Assembly (NCBI RefSeq): GCF_034092395.1
Contig: NZ_CP139301.1
Span: 186,001 to 250,000, forward strand
DNA length: 64,000 nucleotides
Direction of reading: 5' to 3'
Origin: Prochlorococcus sp. MIT 1307
GTDB taxonomy: Bacteria > Cyanobacteriota > Cyanobacteriia > PCC-6307 > Cyanobiaceae
Shown: in pieces, positions 34,873-42,545 of the stretch
Layout of the letters: every line of letters begins with the position of its first letter
Position numbering within the stretch: the first letter of the stretch is position 1
Translations under genes and position numbers: made by a program
Notes under the pieces: generated by a model
Database searches by the model: none
Seen by the model: only the letters and a program-made list of their open reading frames with translations
Told to the model about the DNA's origin: nothing

Positions 34873-35613
34873 GTGTTGTTTAATCCCTCAAAAAGTGAAC
34901 AAAGGCTTCATCCCTTTTTGGAATCCCTAGCAAATCTAATTAGGCTTCGCAGATCTGTTTTGCCTCGTCTAATCCCATTAGAGTTAAATTCTGATTTGCT
35001 AGATATTAAAGGTAAATTAGATGGAGATGATTTGTTTATTCGTAACGAATTTCATCGTGCAAGAGGGATAAGAAAGGTTCATCTAGAGATTGCAAGGATT
35101 GGTTCAGGCTTAGAGATCCTTCACTGTGTCTTTTTTCCTGAGCCAACATTTGATATCCCGATATTTGGAGTAGATATTGTTTCTCGAAATGAGTCTATTC
35201 TTGCGGCTGTTGTTGATCTTTCTCCAGTTGATAAAGATTTGCCTTTAATTATTCAGAAGAAATTGTCAGACCTCTCTCTTCCAATCTTTAGACATGTTAG
35301 ACAATTGCCTGACTGGGGGGATATTTTTTCTAATTATGTACAGTTTATACGACCTGATGGAAGAGAAGAAGAAGAGTCTTTTCTGAAAATTGTTGATTCT
35401 TATTTAGAAATCCTATGCACTACATTGTCTTTGTCAGAACCTGACTTGCTTGATTCTGCCCTTACGATTGGTAGGCTTAATTATCAGAAGTACTATTGCC
35501 TACAACAAAGACGCAACGACAAAACTAGAAATGTACTGGCGAAGGCATTCAGTCCTCAATGGGCCGATCGCTATATAAATACACTGTTATTTGAGGATCC
35601 AACCAATTTATGA
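34873..35613 (+). CDS. pcyA: Phycocyanobilin:ferredoxin oxidoreductase PcyA
   Basis: 246 residues from GTG 34873. Four-electron reduction of biliverdin IXa to phycocyanobilin with ferredoxin. Catalytic residues match Synechocystis PcyA with an offset of 4: E72 (VHLEIARI), H84 (ILHCVFFPEP) and D101 (FGVDIV), so it should be active. Prochlorococcus lacks phycobilisomes, and the bilin may serve photoreceptors or residual phycoerythrin. Its stop overlaps the devB-like start by 4 bases (ATGA), so it is the first gene of a pcyA-devBCA operon. Confidence 0.96.
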   Translation: MLFNPSKSEQRLHPFLESLANLIRLRRSVLPRLIPLELNSDLLDIKGKLDGDDLFIRNEFHRARGIRKVHLEIARIGSGLEILHCVFFPEPTFDIPIFGVDIVSRNESILAAVVDLSPVDKDLPLIIQKKLSDLSLPIFRHVRQLPDWGDIFSNYVQFIRPDGREEEESFLKIVDSYLEILCTTLSLSEPDLLDSALTIGRLNYQKYYCLQQRRNDKTRNVLAKAFSPQWADRYINTLLFEDPTNL

Positions 35614-36518
35614 AGCCAAAATTTCTAATATTAATTATTTCACCAGTTCTTGGATTTTTCTTAGCATCTTTGTTCTCTACATTTGTTGAGAGGTCAAAGG
35701 AGGCAACTGAAATTAAATCATCAGAACCTCTTGTCATACCTCTTGAGTCTGTAGCAGCTTTAGGTCAGTTGTCACCATTAGGGGAGGTAAGAAGTCTTGC
35801 GGCTCCGATTAGTGGCTTTGGAGGTACCCCGAGAGTTGCAGAGTTGTTAATCAAAGAAGGGGATTTCGTGAAGAAAGGACAAGTATTAGCGATTTTTGAT
35901 AATAAGCCTCAAATCCTTGCTGATTTGTCTGGAGTTAGAGCAAGAATTAAGACTCTTAGCATAAAAATTAAATTGCAGACTAGACAAGTTGCTCGTTTCA
36001 AACAAGCAGCAAAACAGGGTGCCGCATCAATTGTAAATCTTGAAGATAAAGAGGATGAACTAATTAAACTTGAAGGCCAAAGACTGGAAGCACTTGCAGA
36101 ACTTATAGGTCTAGAAGCTGACCTTAATGATAGTCAGCTCAAGAGTCCTATTGATGGAGTGGTTTTAAAAATTAGTTCTAGAGTGGGTGAACGCCCAGGA
36201 GAAGAAGGAGTAGTAGCAGTAGGTGCTAATCACTCTATGGAAGCTCTTATTGAAGTATATGAATCTGATATTAATAGGGTTTCAGTCGGTCAATCAGTTT
36301 TGTTGACTAGTGAGAACGGAGGTTTTAAAGGGACCCTTAAAGGCAGAGTTAAAAGAATTAGCCCACAGGTTAGACAAAGGAAAGTTTTATCTACCGATCC
36401 AACAGGAGATGCTGATGCAAGGATTGTGGAGGTACGTGTAACTTTAGAGCCAAAATCTGCAGAACTGGTTAAGTCACTTACTGGCATGAAAGTAATAGCC
36501 AGATTTAAGTTATCGTGA
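35610..36518 (+). CDS. devB: DevB-type membrane fusion protein of ABC exporter
   Basis: 302 residues. HlyD-family periplasmic adaptor: one N-terminal helix (FLILIISPVLGFFLASLFS), then the lipoyl half AALGQLSPLGEVRSLAAPISG and VAELLIKEGDFVKKGQVLAIFDN. A coiled-coil hairpin (about 105-170) follows, then the second lipoyl half SPIDGVVLKISSRVGERPGEEGV and a beta-barrel. The match is to DevB of the heterocyst glycolipid exporter family, widespread also in unicellular cyanobacteria. It overlaps pcyA and devC by 4 bases each. Confidence 0.9.
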   Translation: MKPKFLILIISPVLGFFLASLFSTFVERSKEATEIKSSEPLVIPLESVAALGQLSPLGEVRSLAAPISGFGGTPRVAELLIKEGDFVKKGQVLAIFDNKPQILADLSGVRARIKTLSIKIKLQTRQVARFKQAAKQGAASIVNLEDKEDELIKLEGQRLEALAELIGLEADLNDSQLKSPIDGVVLKISSRVGERPGEEGVVAVGANHSMEALIEVYESDINRVSVGQSVLLTSENGGFKGTLKGRVKRISPQVRQRKVLSTDPTGDADARIVEVRVTLEPKSAELVKSLTGMKVIARFKLS

Positions 36519-37687
36519 AATTATGGCATTGGAAAGGTAGGAGGATTCCCCTCTCATGGTTGTTGCTTTCTAGGCAACCTTTGAGGCTATTTGTAGCTCT
36601 TGCTGGTATTTGTTTTGCTGGAATACTTATGTTTATGCAATTAGGCTTTCGTGATGGTTTGTTTGATGCAAGTGTCACTGTTCATAAATTATTTGACGCT
36701 GATTTGGTATTGATGAGTCCCCGTTCTATGAGTTCTATAAGCATGAGTGGTTTTCCAAGACGAAGGCTTATACAAGCTATGGCCCATAAGGATGTAATAG
36801 GAACCACACCTGTTAATTGGAATTTTCTTCTTTGGAGGAATCCTGAAACTCTTTCAACAAGGTCAATACTTGCATTGGGTTTTGAGCCAGGTGATCCGTT
36901 ATTAAAAAACCCTGAATTTGCTTCAAAGGCTCAACCATTAAAAATTCGTGGAAGAGTGTTGTTTGATGAGCTTTCTAGAGACGAGTTTGGCCCTATCCCA
37001 ATGTGGTACAGAAATGGGCGCATTATTGAAACAGAAGTAGCAGGGAAAAGAGTAAGAGTTGCAGGCTTAGTAAGTTTGGGACCATCTTTTGGTGCTGACG
37101 GGAATTTGATAACTAGTCGAGAAACTTTTATGCAATTATTACCATCATCTCCACCTGGGAGTATTGAAATTGGCCTTATTAGATTGAGGCCAGGGTCAAA
37201 CTCAGAGTCTGTTGCTAAGTCAATAAGTAAAAGCTTGCCTGGAGATGTAAAAGTTCTGACTAGGCAGGCTTTTATTGATTTTGAAAAAAATTACTGGCGT
37301 ACAAGTACCTCAATTGGCTTCATTTTTACTCTTGGTGCAGCTATGGGTTTTGTAGTTGGATGTGTGATTGTTTACCAGATTCTTTATAGCGATGTAAGTG
37401 ACCATCTCCCAGAGTATGCAACTCTTATGGCTATGGGTTATAAATTAAAAACTTTGCTTGGGGTTGTTGCTCGAGAAGGGATTTTACTTGCTGTCATGGG
37501 TTATATACCTGCTTATTTGTCCGGTCAGGCTTTATATGCTTTAGTTCGAAATTCAACAAAATTACCTGTAGCAATGGATCCACAAAGGGCTTTTCTCGTT
37601 TTTTTATTGATATTGGTTATGTGCATGGGCTCTGCATTAGTAGCTATGCGACGTTTAGCAGATGCCGATCCAGCTGAGATATTTTAG
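36515..37687 (+). CDS. devC: DevC-type ABC exporter permease
   Basis: 390 residues, GTG start overlapping the devB stop (GTGA). FtsX-like permease (MacB-type fold): a first helix (LFVALAGICFAGILMFMQLGF), a large periplasmic domain (about 45-265), then three C-terminal helices (IGFIFTLGAAMGFVVGCVIVY, LLGVVAREGILLAVMGYIPAY, AFLVFLLILVMCMG). It matches DevC in length and in RDGLFDASVTVHKLFDADLVL. Substrate unknown. Confidence 0.92.
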   Translation: MKLWHWKGRRIPLSWLLLSRQPLRLFVALAGICFAGILMFMQLGFRDGLFDASVTVHKLFDADLVLMSPRSMSSISMSGFPRRRLIQAMAHKDVIGTTPVNWNFLLWRNPETLSTRSILALGFEPGDPLLKNPEFASKAQPLKIRGRVLFDELSRDEFGPIPMWYRNGRIIETEVAGKRVRVAGLVSLGPSFGADGNLITSRETFMQLLPSSPPGSIEIGLIRLRPGSNSESVAKSISKSLPGDVKVLTRQAFIDFEKNYWRTSTSIGFIFTLGAAMGFVVGCVIVYQILYSDVSDHLPEYATLMAMGYKLKTLLGVVAREGILLAVMGYIPAYLSGQALYALVRNSTKLPVAMDPQRAFLVFLLILVMCMGSALVAMRRLADADPAEIF

Positions 37688-38415
37688 TGGATACAATTCC
37701 TTCTCGTGTTACTTCTAAATATGAGAACATATCTATGTCAAGTATTCCTTCTATAGAAATTGATGGGCTGAGTCACTGGTTTGGAAAAGGCACGATGCGA
37801 CGGCAAGTTCTTGATTCAATTTCTATGCAGATAAACCCCGGCGAAGTGGTATTACTTACTGGACCCTCTGGCTGTGGTAAAACAACTTTACTTACATTAA
37901 TAGGAGCACTTCGCAAAGTTGAAAAAGGCAGTCTTTCCGTCTTTGGTCATCAATTAAAAGGCTCTGCACGTAGAACGCGACAAAAATTGCGACGTCAAAT
38001 TGGCATGATTTTCCAGGGACATAATCTCCTTCGTTGTTTGACTGCTGAACAAAATGTTCAAATGGGGGCTGACTTAATTGCGGGATTGTCCTATCGGTCT
38101 CGCCGAGATCAGGCACGTGAATGGTTAAGGGCTGTTGGTCTTGAAGATCAAATGAGTAAGCTTCCTCATGATCTCTCTGGTGGTCAGAAGCAGCGAGTGG
38201 CAATTGCAAGGGCACTTGCGGCTCAACCAAAATTGTTATTAGCAGATGAACCAACTGCAGCACTAGACAGTGTTACTGGTAGGGAAATTGTTGATTTATT
38301 AAAGAAATTAGCTTTAGATCAATCATGTTCTGTTCTTATGGTCACTCATGACCCAAGAATTCTTGATGTTGCAGATCGTCTTTTAAAGATGGAAGATGGC
38401 AGATTGCTTGTTTAG
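37687..38415 (+). CDS. devA: DevA-type ABC exporter ATPase
   Basis: 242 residues from GTG 37687, which shares a base with the devC stop (TAGTG); ATG 37735 is an alternative that removes a loosely conserved leader. Walker A LLTGPSGCGKTTLLTLIGA, Q-loop IFQGHNLL, signature LSGGQKQRVAIARAL, Walker B LLLADEPTAALDS, H-loop VMVTHD. It powers the DevBC exporter. Last gene of the pcyA-devBCA operon. Confidence 0.94.
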   Translation: MDTIPSRVTSKYENISMSSIPSIEIDGLSHWFGKGTMRRQVLDSISMQINPGEVVLLTGPSGCGKTTLLTLIGALRKVEKGSLSVFGHQLKGSARRTRQKLRRQIGMIFQGHNLLRCLTAEQNVQMGADLIAGLSYRSRRDQAREWLRAVGLEDQMSKLPHDLSGGQKQRVAIARALAAQPKLLLADEPTAALDSVTGREIVDLLKKLALDQSCSVLMVTHDPRILDVADRLLKMEDGRLLV

Positions 38416-38460
38416 CTTGTAGAGGTTGGATTGTTATCATTGAATTGATATTCCAAAGAC

Positions 38461-38616
38461 ATGGCAAAACGTAGAAACCTCAAAAAAGAAAAGCAGGAGC
38501 GCAACCGTGCATATGCTCGGAAATTTAAAAAGCGTAAACTTCGTAATGATGGACGAGGTGAAGGGGCAGGAAATGGAGTAACTGGTACTGCCAACAATGG
38601 AGGAGCAGCAGACTGA
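38461..38616 (+). CDS. Small very basic protein, 51 residues
   Basis: ATG 38461 to TGA 38614-38616. The N-terminal half is strongly basic and helical (MAKRRNLKKEKQERNRAYAR then KFKKRKLR), and the C-terminal half is glycine/asparagine-rich (GRGEGAGNGVTG). It looks like an RNA- or ribosome-binding small protein and resembles conserved picocyanobacterial hypotheticals. It lies 45 bases after devA on the same strand. A weak hairpin (38616-38646) follows. Confidence 0.7.
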   Translation: MAKRRNLKKEKQERNRAYARKFKKRKLRNDGRGEGAGNGVTGTANNGGAAD

Positions 38617-38646
38617 GCTTCATTGATATCAACCTTCAATAAAGCT
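38616..38646 (+). terminator. Possible terminator after the 51-residue gene
   Basis: AGCTT-C-ATTGA (38616-38626) pairs with TCAAT-A-AAGCT (38636-38646) with one internal mismatch. An eight-T run begins about 16 bases later, too far for a classic intrinsic terminator. Low certainty. Confidence 0.35.
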
Positions 38647-38713
38647 AATTGCTGTATCATCTTTTTTTTCTTTCGATAGGCTGTTAACTTTTTAGAGAAT
38701 TTGGTATTTAAGG

Positions 38714-39646
38714 GTGTTCATAAGCGTCGTAATACCTACCTATAATCGCAAGCCGATTTTAGAGAAGTGCTTAAATGCGCTTGAGAGTCAGCTTCTAAAT
38801 TCTTCCATAGAAGATTATGAAGTAATAGTTGTAGATGATGGTTCTACTGACGGTACACCAACTTGGCTCAGGCATGAGAGGGCTAAATTCCCCCACGTTC
38901 GCTTAGTTGAGCAAAAACATGCAGGCCCTGCTGAGGGCCGCAACCGTGGTGTTTCTCAGTCGCGTGGAGAAGTGATTGTTTTTATAGATAGTGATTTAGT
39001 AGTTACTAAAACTTTTCTGTCTTCTCATGTAAAGACTTTGACTCGTTCCTGGCGAAGTCAGGCAGATCGACTTTGCTTTACCTATGGAGCGGTGATTAAT
39101 ACTGCTAATTTTGACAATCCCACTTCTGAACCTCATAAGCTTCAAGATCTTTCATGGGCATATTTTGCAACTGGTAATGTGGCTATCGATAAAGAGGTTT
39201 TAAAATCTTCTGGCCTTTTTGATACTGCTTTTTGCTTATATGGTTGGGAAGATTTGGAACTAGGTGAAAGGCTTAGAAAAATGGGAGTAAAGCTGGTGAA
39301 ATGTCCTCAAGCTGTTGGTTACCATTGGCACCCTCCCTTAAGCCTGGATCAAATTCCTCTCTTGGTAAAAGTTGAGAGGGAAAGAGCAAAAATGGGGCTT
39401 GTTTTCTTTAAAAAACATCCGACGCTTCGTGTTCGTTTCATTATTCAATACACCTGGCTCCATTTATTTCTATGGGAGGTTTTAACCCTTAGAGGTTTTA
39501 TTAATGAGCGAAGCCTCAGGCCCCTACTGGCTTTGTTGATTAGGAAAGGACATCCAGGTTTAGCAATGGAACTACTTAGAATTCCTTTAAATCTTTTTGG
39601 AGTTAGAGCAATCTACAAAGAAGCCTCTATTAGGGGCATCCGTTGA
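38714..39646 (+). CDS. Family 2 glycosyltransferase
   Basis: 310 residues from GTG 38714. GT-A fold: ISVVIPTYNRKPILEKCLNAL, the nucleotide-binding EVIVVDDGSTDGTPTWL, GPAEGRNRGVSQSRGEVIVFIDSDLVV with the metal-binding DSD, and WEDLELGERLRKMG (the ED acceptor-site motif). It probably adds a sugar to cell-surface polysaccharide or lipid. It stands alone before rpsB. Confidence 0.92.
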   Translation: MFISVVIPTYNRKPILEKCLNALESQLLNSSIEDYEVIVVDDGSTDGTPTWLRHERAKFPHVRLVEQKHAGPAEGRNRGVSQSRGEVIVFIDSDLVVTKTFLSSHVKTLTRSWRSQADRLCFTYGAVINTANFDNPTSEPHKLQDLSWAYFATGNVAIDKEVLKSSGLFDTAFCLYGWEDLELGERLRKMGVKLVKCPQAVGYHWHPPLSLDQIPLLVKVERERAKMGLVFFKKHPTLRVRFIIQYTWLHLFLWEVLTLRGFINERSLRPLLALLIRKGHPGLAMELLRIPLNLFGVRAIYKEASIRGIR

Positions 39647-39673
39647 CAGGCCTTTTGATAAATTAGATAGGTA
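39643..39673 (+). promoter_or_regulatory. Possible rpsB promoter
   Basis: TTGACA at 39643-39648 (overlapping the glycosyltransferase stop) is a perfect -35 hexamer. An AT-rich stretch with TAGATAGGTA at 39664-39673 could hold the -10, although no hexamer is at the ideal 17-base spacing. Confidence 0.4.
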
Positions 39674-39696
39674 AATACAAACACGCACACCTGCTC

Positions 39697-39775
39697 GTTT
39701 CGGGTGATGGCTGTCTTGATCAAGTACTTTTCTTGACTGACTTTCATCCCTGTCAGGTGGAGGCGAACCCGAAAC
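39697..39775 (+). promoter_or_regulatory. Structured rpsB leader (possible three-way junction)
   Basis: GTTTCGGGT (39697-39705) pairs perfectly with ACCCGAAAC (39767-39775), closing 61 bases just before the rpsB ATG at 39786. Inside are two further stems: TCAAG/CTTGA (39720-39724 with 39732-39736) and CTGAC/GTCAG (39737-39741 with 39752-39756). Ribosomal protein leaders are often autoregulatory; control by S2 here is only inferred. Confidence 0.5.
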
Positions 39776-39785
39776 CCAAAAAAAC

Positions 39786-40502
39786 ATGGCTGTAGTAACT
39801 CTCTCCGAGATGATGGAGGCTGGTGCGCATTTTGGACACCAGACACGTAGATGGAATCCAAAAATGTCGCGCTATATCTATTGCGCGAGAAATGGAGTTC
39901 ACATTATTGATTTAGTAAAAACCGCTGTGTGCATGAATAGTGCATATAAATGGACCAGAACTGCAGCCAGGAGCGGTAAGCGGTTTTTATTTGTCGGAAC
40001 TAAAAAACAGGCTTCTGAAGTTGTTGCTATGGAGGCAACTCGTTGTGGAGCGTCATATGTAAATCAACGATGGTTAGGAGGAATGCTTACTAATTGGACC
40101 ACGATGAAAGCTCGTATAGATCGCTTAAAGGATCTTGAGAGGATGGAATCAAGTGGAGCTATAGCAATGAGGCCCAAAAAGGAAGCTGCTGTTTTACGTA
40201 GAGAGCTTGAACGTCTTCAGAAATATCTTGGAGGACTAAAAGGAATGAGAAGATTGCCTGATGTAGTTGTCTTAGTTGATCAACGTCGTGAAACCAATGC
40301 TGTTTTGGAGGCACGTAAATTAGATATTCCTCTTGTATCAATGCTCGACACAAATTGCGACCCTGATCTATGCGAAGTGCCGATACCTTGTAATGACGAT
40401 GCAGTTCGCTCTGTTCAGTTGGTTCTTGGGAGATTAGCTGACGCCATAAATGAAGGTCGTCATGGTTCAAATGATCAGCGGGGTGAGAGCAGTGGAAATT
40501 AA
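39786..40502 (+). CDS. rpsB: 30S ribosomal protein S2
   Basis: 238 residues. It starts [27 protein letters not shown] (family signature 1), with [32 protein letters not shown] and the [19 protein letters not shown] plus [13 protein letters not shown] nucleotide-sugar-like core. It binds late on the 30S back side. tsf follows after 77 bases, the common rpsB-tsf order. The structured leader upstream may regulate it. Confidence 0.98.
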   Translation: MAVVTLSEMMEAGAHFGHQTRRWNPKMSRYIYCARNGVHIIDLVKTAVCMNSAYKWTRTAARSGKRFLFVGTKKQASEVVAMEATRCGASYVNQRWLGGMLTNWTTMKARIDRLKDLERMESSGAIAMRPKKEAAVLRRELERLQKYLGGLKGMRRLPDVVVLVDQRRETNAVLEARKLDIPLVSMLDTNCDPDLCEVPIPCNDDAVRSVQLVLGRLADAINEGRHGSNDQRGESSGN

Positions 40503-40579
40503 ACCCACTTCTCTGCACCTTTCTTTGCTCTCGAAGTAATTTCGCTAGCAACCTATTCACAAATTTCACTTCTAATCCA

Positions 40580-41236
40580 ATGGCGGACGTCTCAGCCAAA
40601 ATCGTTAAAGAATTGCGCGACAAAACTGGAGCAGGGATGATGGACTGTAAAAAAGCTCTAGTTGAAAACGATTGTGATATGACTAAGTCGATTGAATGGT
40701 TGAGACAGAAAGGAATCGCTAGCGCTGAAAAGAAATCAGGCAGGGTTGCTGCAGAGGGCGCAATTGGTAGTTATATCCATACTGGCTCTAGAGTAGGTGT
40801 ACTTTTGGAATTAAATTGTGAGACAGATTTTGTTGCGCGAGGAGATCTCTTTCAGGGACTTTTGAAGGATATTGCAATGCAAGTTGCTGCATGTCCAAAT
40901 GTTGAATATGTAAGTACTGATCAAATTCCAAATCATGTTGTAGAGAATGAGAAATCCATTGAAATGGGGCGAGATGACTTAGCTGGAAAACCAGATCAAA
41001 TAAAGGCAAAAATAGTAGAAGGAAGAATAGGTAAGCGATTAAATGAACTTGCCTTGATGGAACAACCCTTTATTAAAGATAGTTCAATGACAGTTGCTGA
41101 GTTAGTAAAGCAAGTTGCAGGCCAAATTGGGGAGAACTTACAAGTAAGACGATTCTCTAGATACACCCTAGGAGAGGGCATTGAAGTCAAAAAAAGTGAT
41201 TTTGCAGAAGAAGTAGCCTCAATTTCTGAAAATTGA
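40580..41236 (+). CDS. tsf: Translation elongation factor Ts
   Basis: 218 residues, the short EF-Ts form usual in cyanobacteria and chloroplasts. It exchanges GDP on EF-Tu. N-terminal UBA-like [19 protein letters not shown], the TDFV motif in [15 protein letters not shown], and [16 protein letters not shown]. The next gene's TTG overlaps its stop (41233-41236). Confidence 0.98.
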   Translation: MADVSAKIVKELRDKTGAGMMDCKKALVENDCDMTKSIEWLRQKGIASAEKKSGRVAAEGAIGSYIHTGSRVGVLLELNCETDFVARGDLFQGLLKDIAMQVAACPNVEYVSTDQIPNHVVENEKSIEMGRDDLAGKPDQIKAKIVEGRIGKRLNELALMEQPFIKDSSMTVAELVKQVAGQIGENLQVRRFSRYTLGEGIEVKKSDFAEEVASISEN

Positions 41237-42492
41237 TTTTGAATTATAAAGATAAAAATGTTAAGGGATTTGACCCTAAAGAACAGTTAGAACTTCTAAA
41301 GAAAAAGTGTCATATTTTAACGCCAAAGATATATCGTTCATATGAACTTTACTTGCAGGTAATCAGGTCAACGCTTCTAGCCACTGTACGTAATGCAATA
41401 ATTTCTTTGGTTACAGGAAAAGATTTTCATAATCTAGATTTAACGAATATTGAGAATACCAAGAGTTGCCAATTAATGATTGATCAATTAGTTAGAAAAT
41501 GTATCTCGATGCTAACGATTGAGCAAATAATGGACCTAGTAGATCAGATTGAAAGAGAGAATAATGCTTTAATAGATGATGCTAAGAACCAGATGTCTAA
41601 GGAGCTAAGTAGTGGACAGCTAACGAATATTGAATATGAAGAAGATATTTTAGTTGACGGTAAGAATGTAGAACTTACTAGTCAACCACCAATCAATAAT
41701 CCTTCTCAAATAGATGGATGGTTCTTTTCTGATGCTTATGTGGAATCTAATGATACTGCTTCATATGATAACTATAAGTTAAATGATAAATTATTAGATG
41801 ATCACCATACTAACAATGAATTTACAGATCTACCCTTAAACAATAATAATTGGAAAGCTTCGATCAAATCAGCTCCACTTGATATAAGAAAAAGTAGGCT
41901 TGATTCATTAAAATCTCTTTTCTCGATGGCAATTCAAGCTTTTGATGGAAAAGAAAGTCAGAAATTGCCATCTAAACATATTTCTTCACACCGACCTTCA
42001 AATAATGAGACAGATAAAGATAAAGTCTTTTTACTTGATACACCTCAAGATTTGGCAAATTGGACTAACTCTTTTGAAGAAGGTATTTCTAGAAGGTTGA
42101 GAAACCTTTCTCATGCATTAAATATTGAACTCTTAAGAGTTGGAATTTTGAATAGTATTCTTCCTATCACTATTTTAGAGGCAGTTCTGTCTGGACAAAT
42201 GAGTTCTCAAGATTCACAGACTAATATCTTGAGAGTTAATGTGCCCACGAATTCTTCTGGTCTAGTTGAGGGTATAGATATAGCTTGCATCTTGGTTCGT
42301 TTATCTGAATTAGAGTTTGATAATGCCCAACTCAGGAATTTGAGGTTGCAATTGAATCAGTATCAAAAGGATATATCTCAAATGGTGCGACAATACCGAT
42401 ATTGGCAAGGTCGTTCATTGTCTTATGAGATTCACCATAATTGGTGGAAGGACCCTAAAGACTCATCAGCTACCCTCCCCCCAATGAATTAA
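41233..42492 (+). CDS. Unknown protein between tsf and recG
   Basis: 419 residues; TTG 41233 or TTG 41239. An N-terminal helical domain (about 10-110: [23 protein letters not shown]) precedes a long acidic, Asn-rich, low-complexity middle (about 125-285). A C-terminal helical domain (about 290-410) has [34 protein letters not shown] and a closing [20 protein letters not shown]. No catalytic motif. It looks like a conserved cyanobacterial gene whose ends are constrained and whose linker is free. Function unknown; coupled to tsf and followed by recG. Confidence 0.85.
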   Translation: MILNYKDKNVKGFDPKEQLELLKKKCHILTPKIYRSYELYLQVIRSTLLATVRNAIISLVTGKDFHNLDLTNIENTKSCQLMIDQLVRKCISMLTIEQIMDLVDQIERENNALIDDAKNQMSKELSSGQLTNIEYEEDILVDGKNVELTSQPPINNPSQIDGWFFSDAYVESNDTASYDNYKLNDKLLDDHHTNNEFTDLPLNNNNWKASIKSAPLDIRKSRLDSLKSLFSMAIQAFDGKESQKLPSKHISSHRPSNNETDKDKVFLLDTPQDLANWTNSFEEGISRRLRNLSHALNIELLRVGILNSILPITILEAVLSGQMSSQDSQTNILRVNVPTNSSGLVEGIDIACILVRLSELEFDNAQLRNLRLQLNQYQKDISQMVRQYRYWQGRSLSYEIHHNWWKDPKDSSATLPPMN

Positions 42493-42545
42493 CAGAAGAT
42501 CAACTTAGTGATCTTAGAGCTTGGCTAAAGCCCCTAAAGCAGGCC

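Noticed and set aside
38412-38660. Minus-strand 82-codon ORF over the small basic protein
   Set aside because: It is the mirror of the basic plus-strand gene at 38461-38616, with Phe/Arg-rich low-complexity sequence; the plus-strand reading has the better composition and context.
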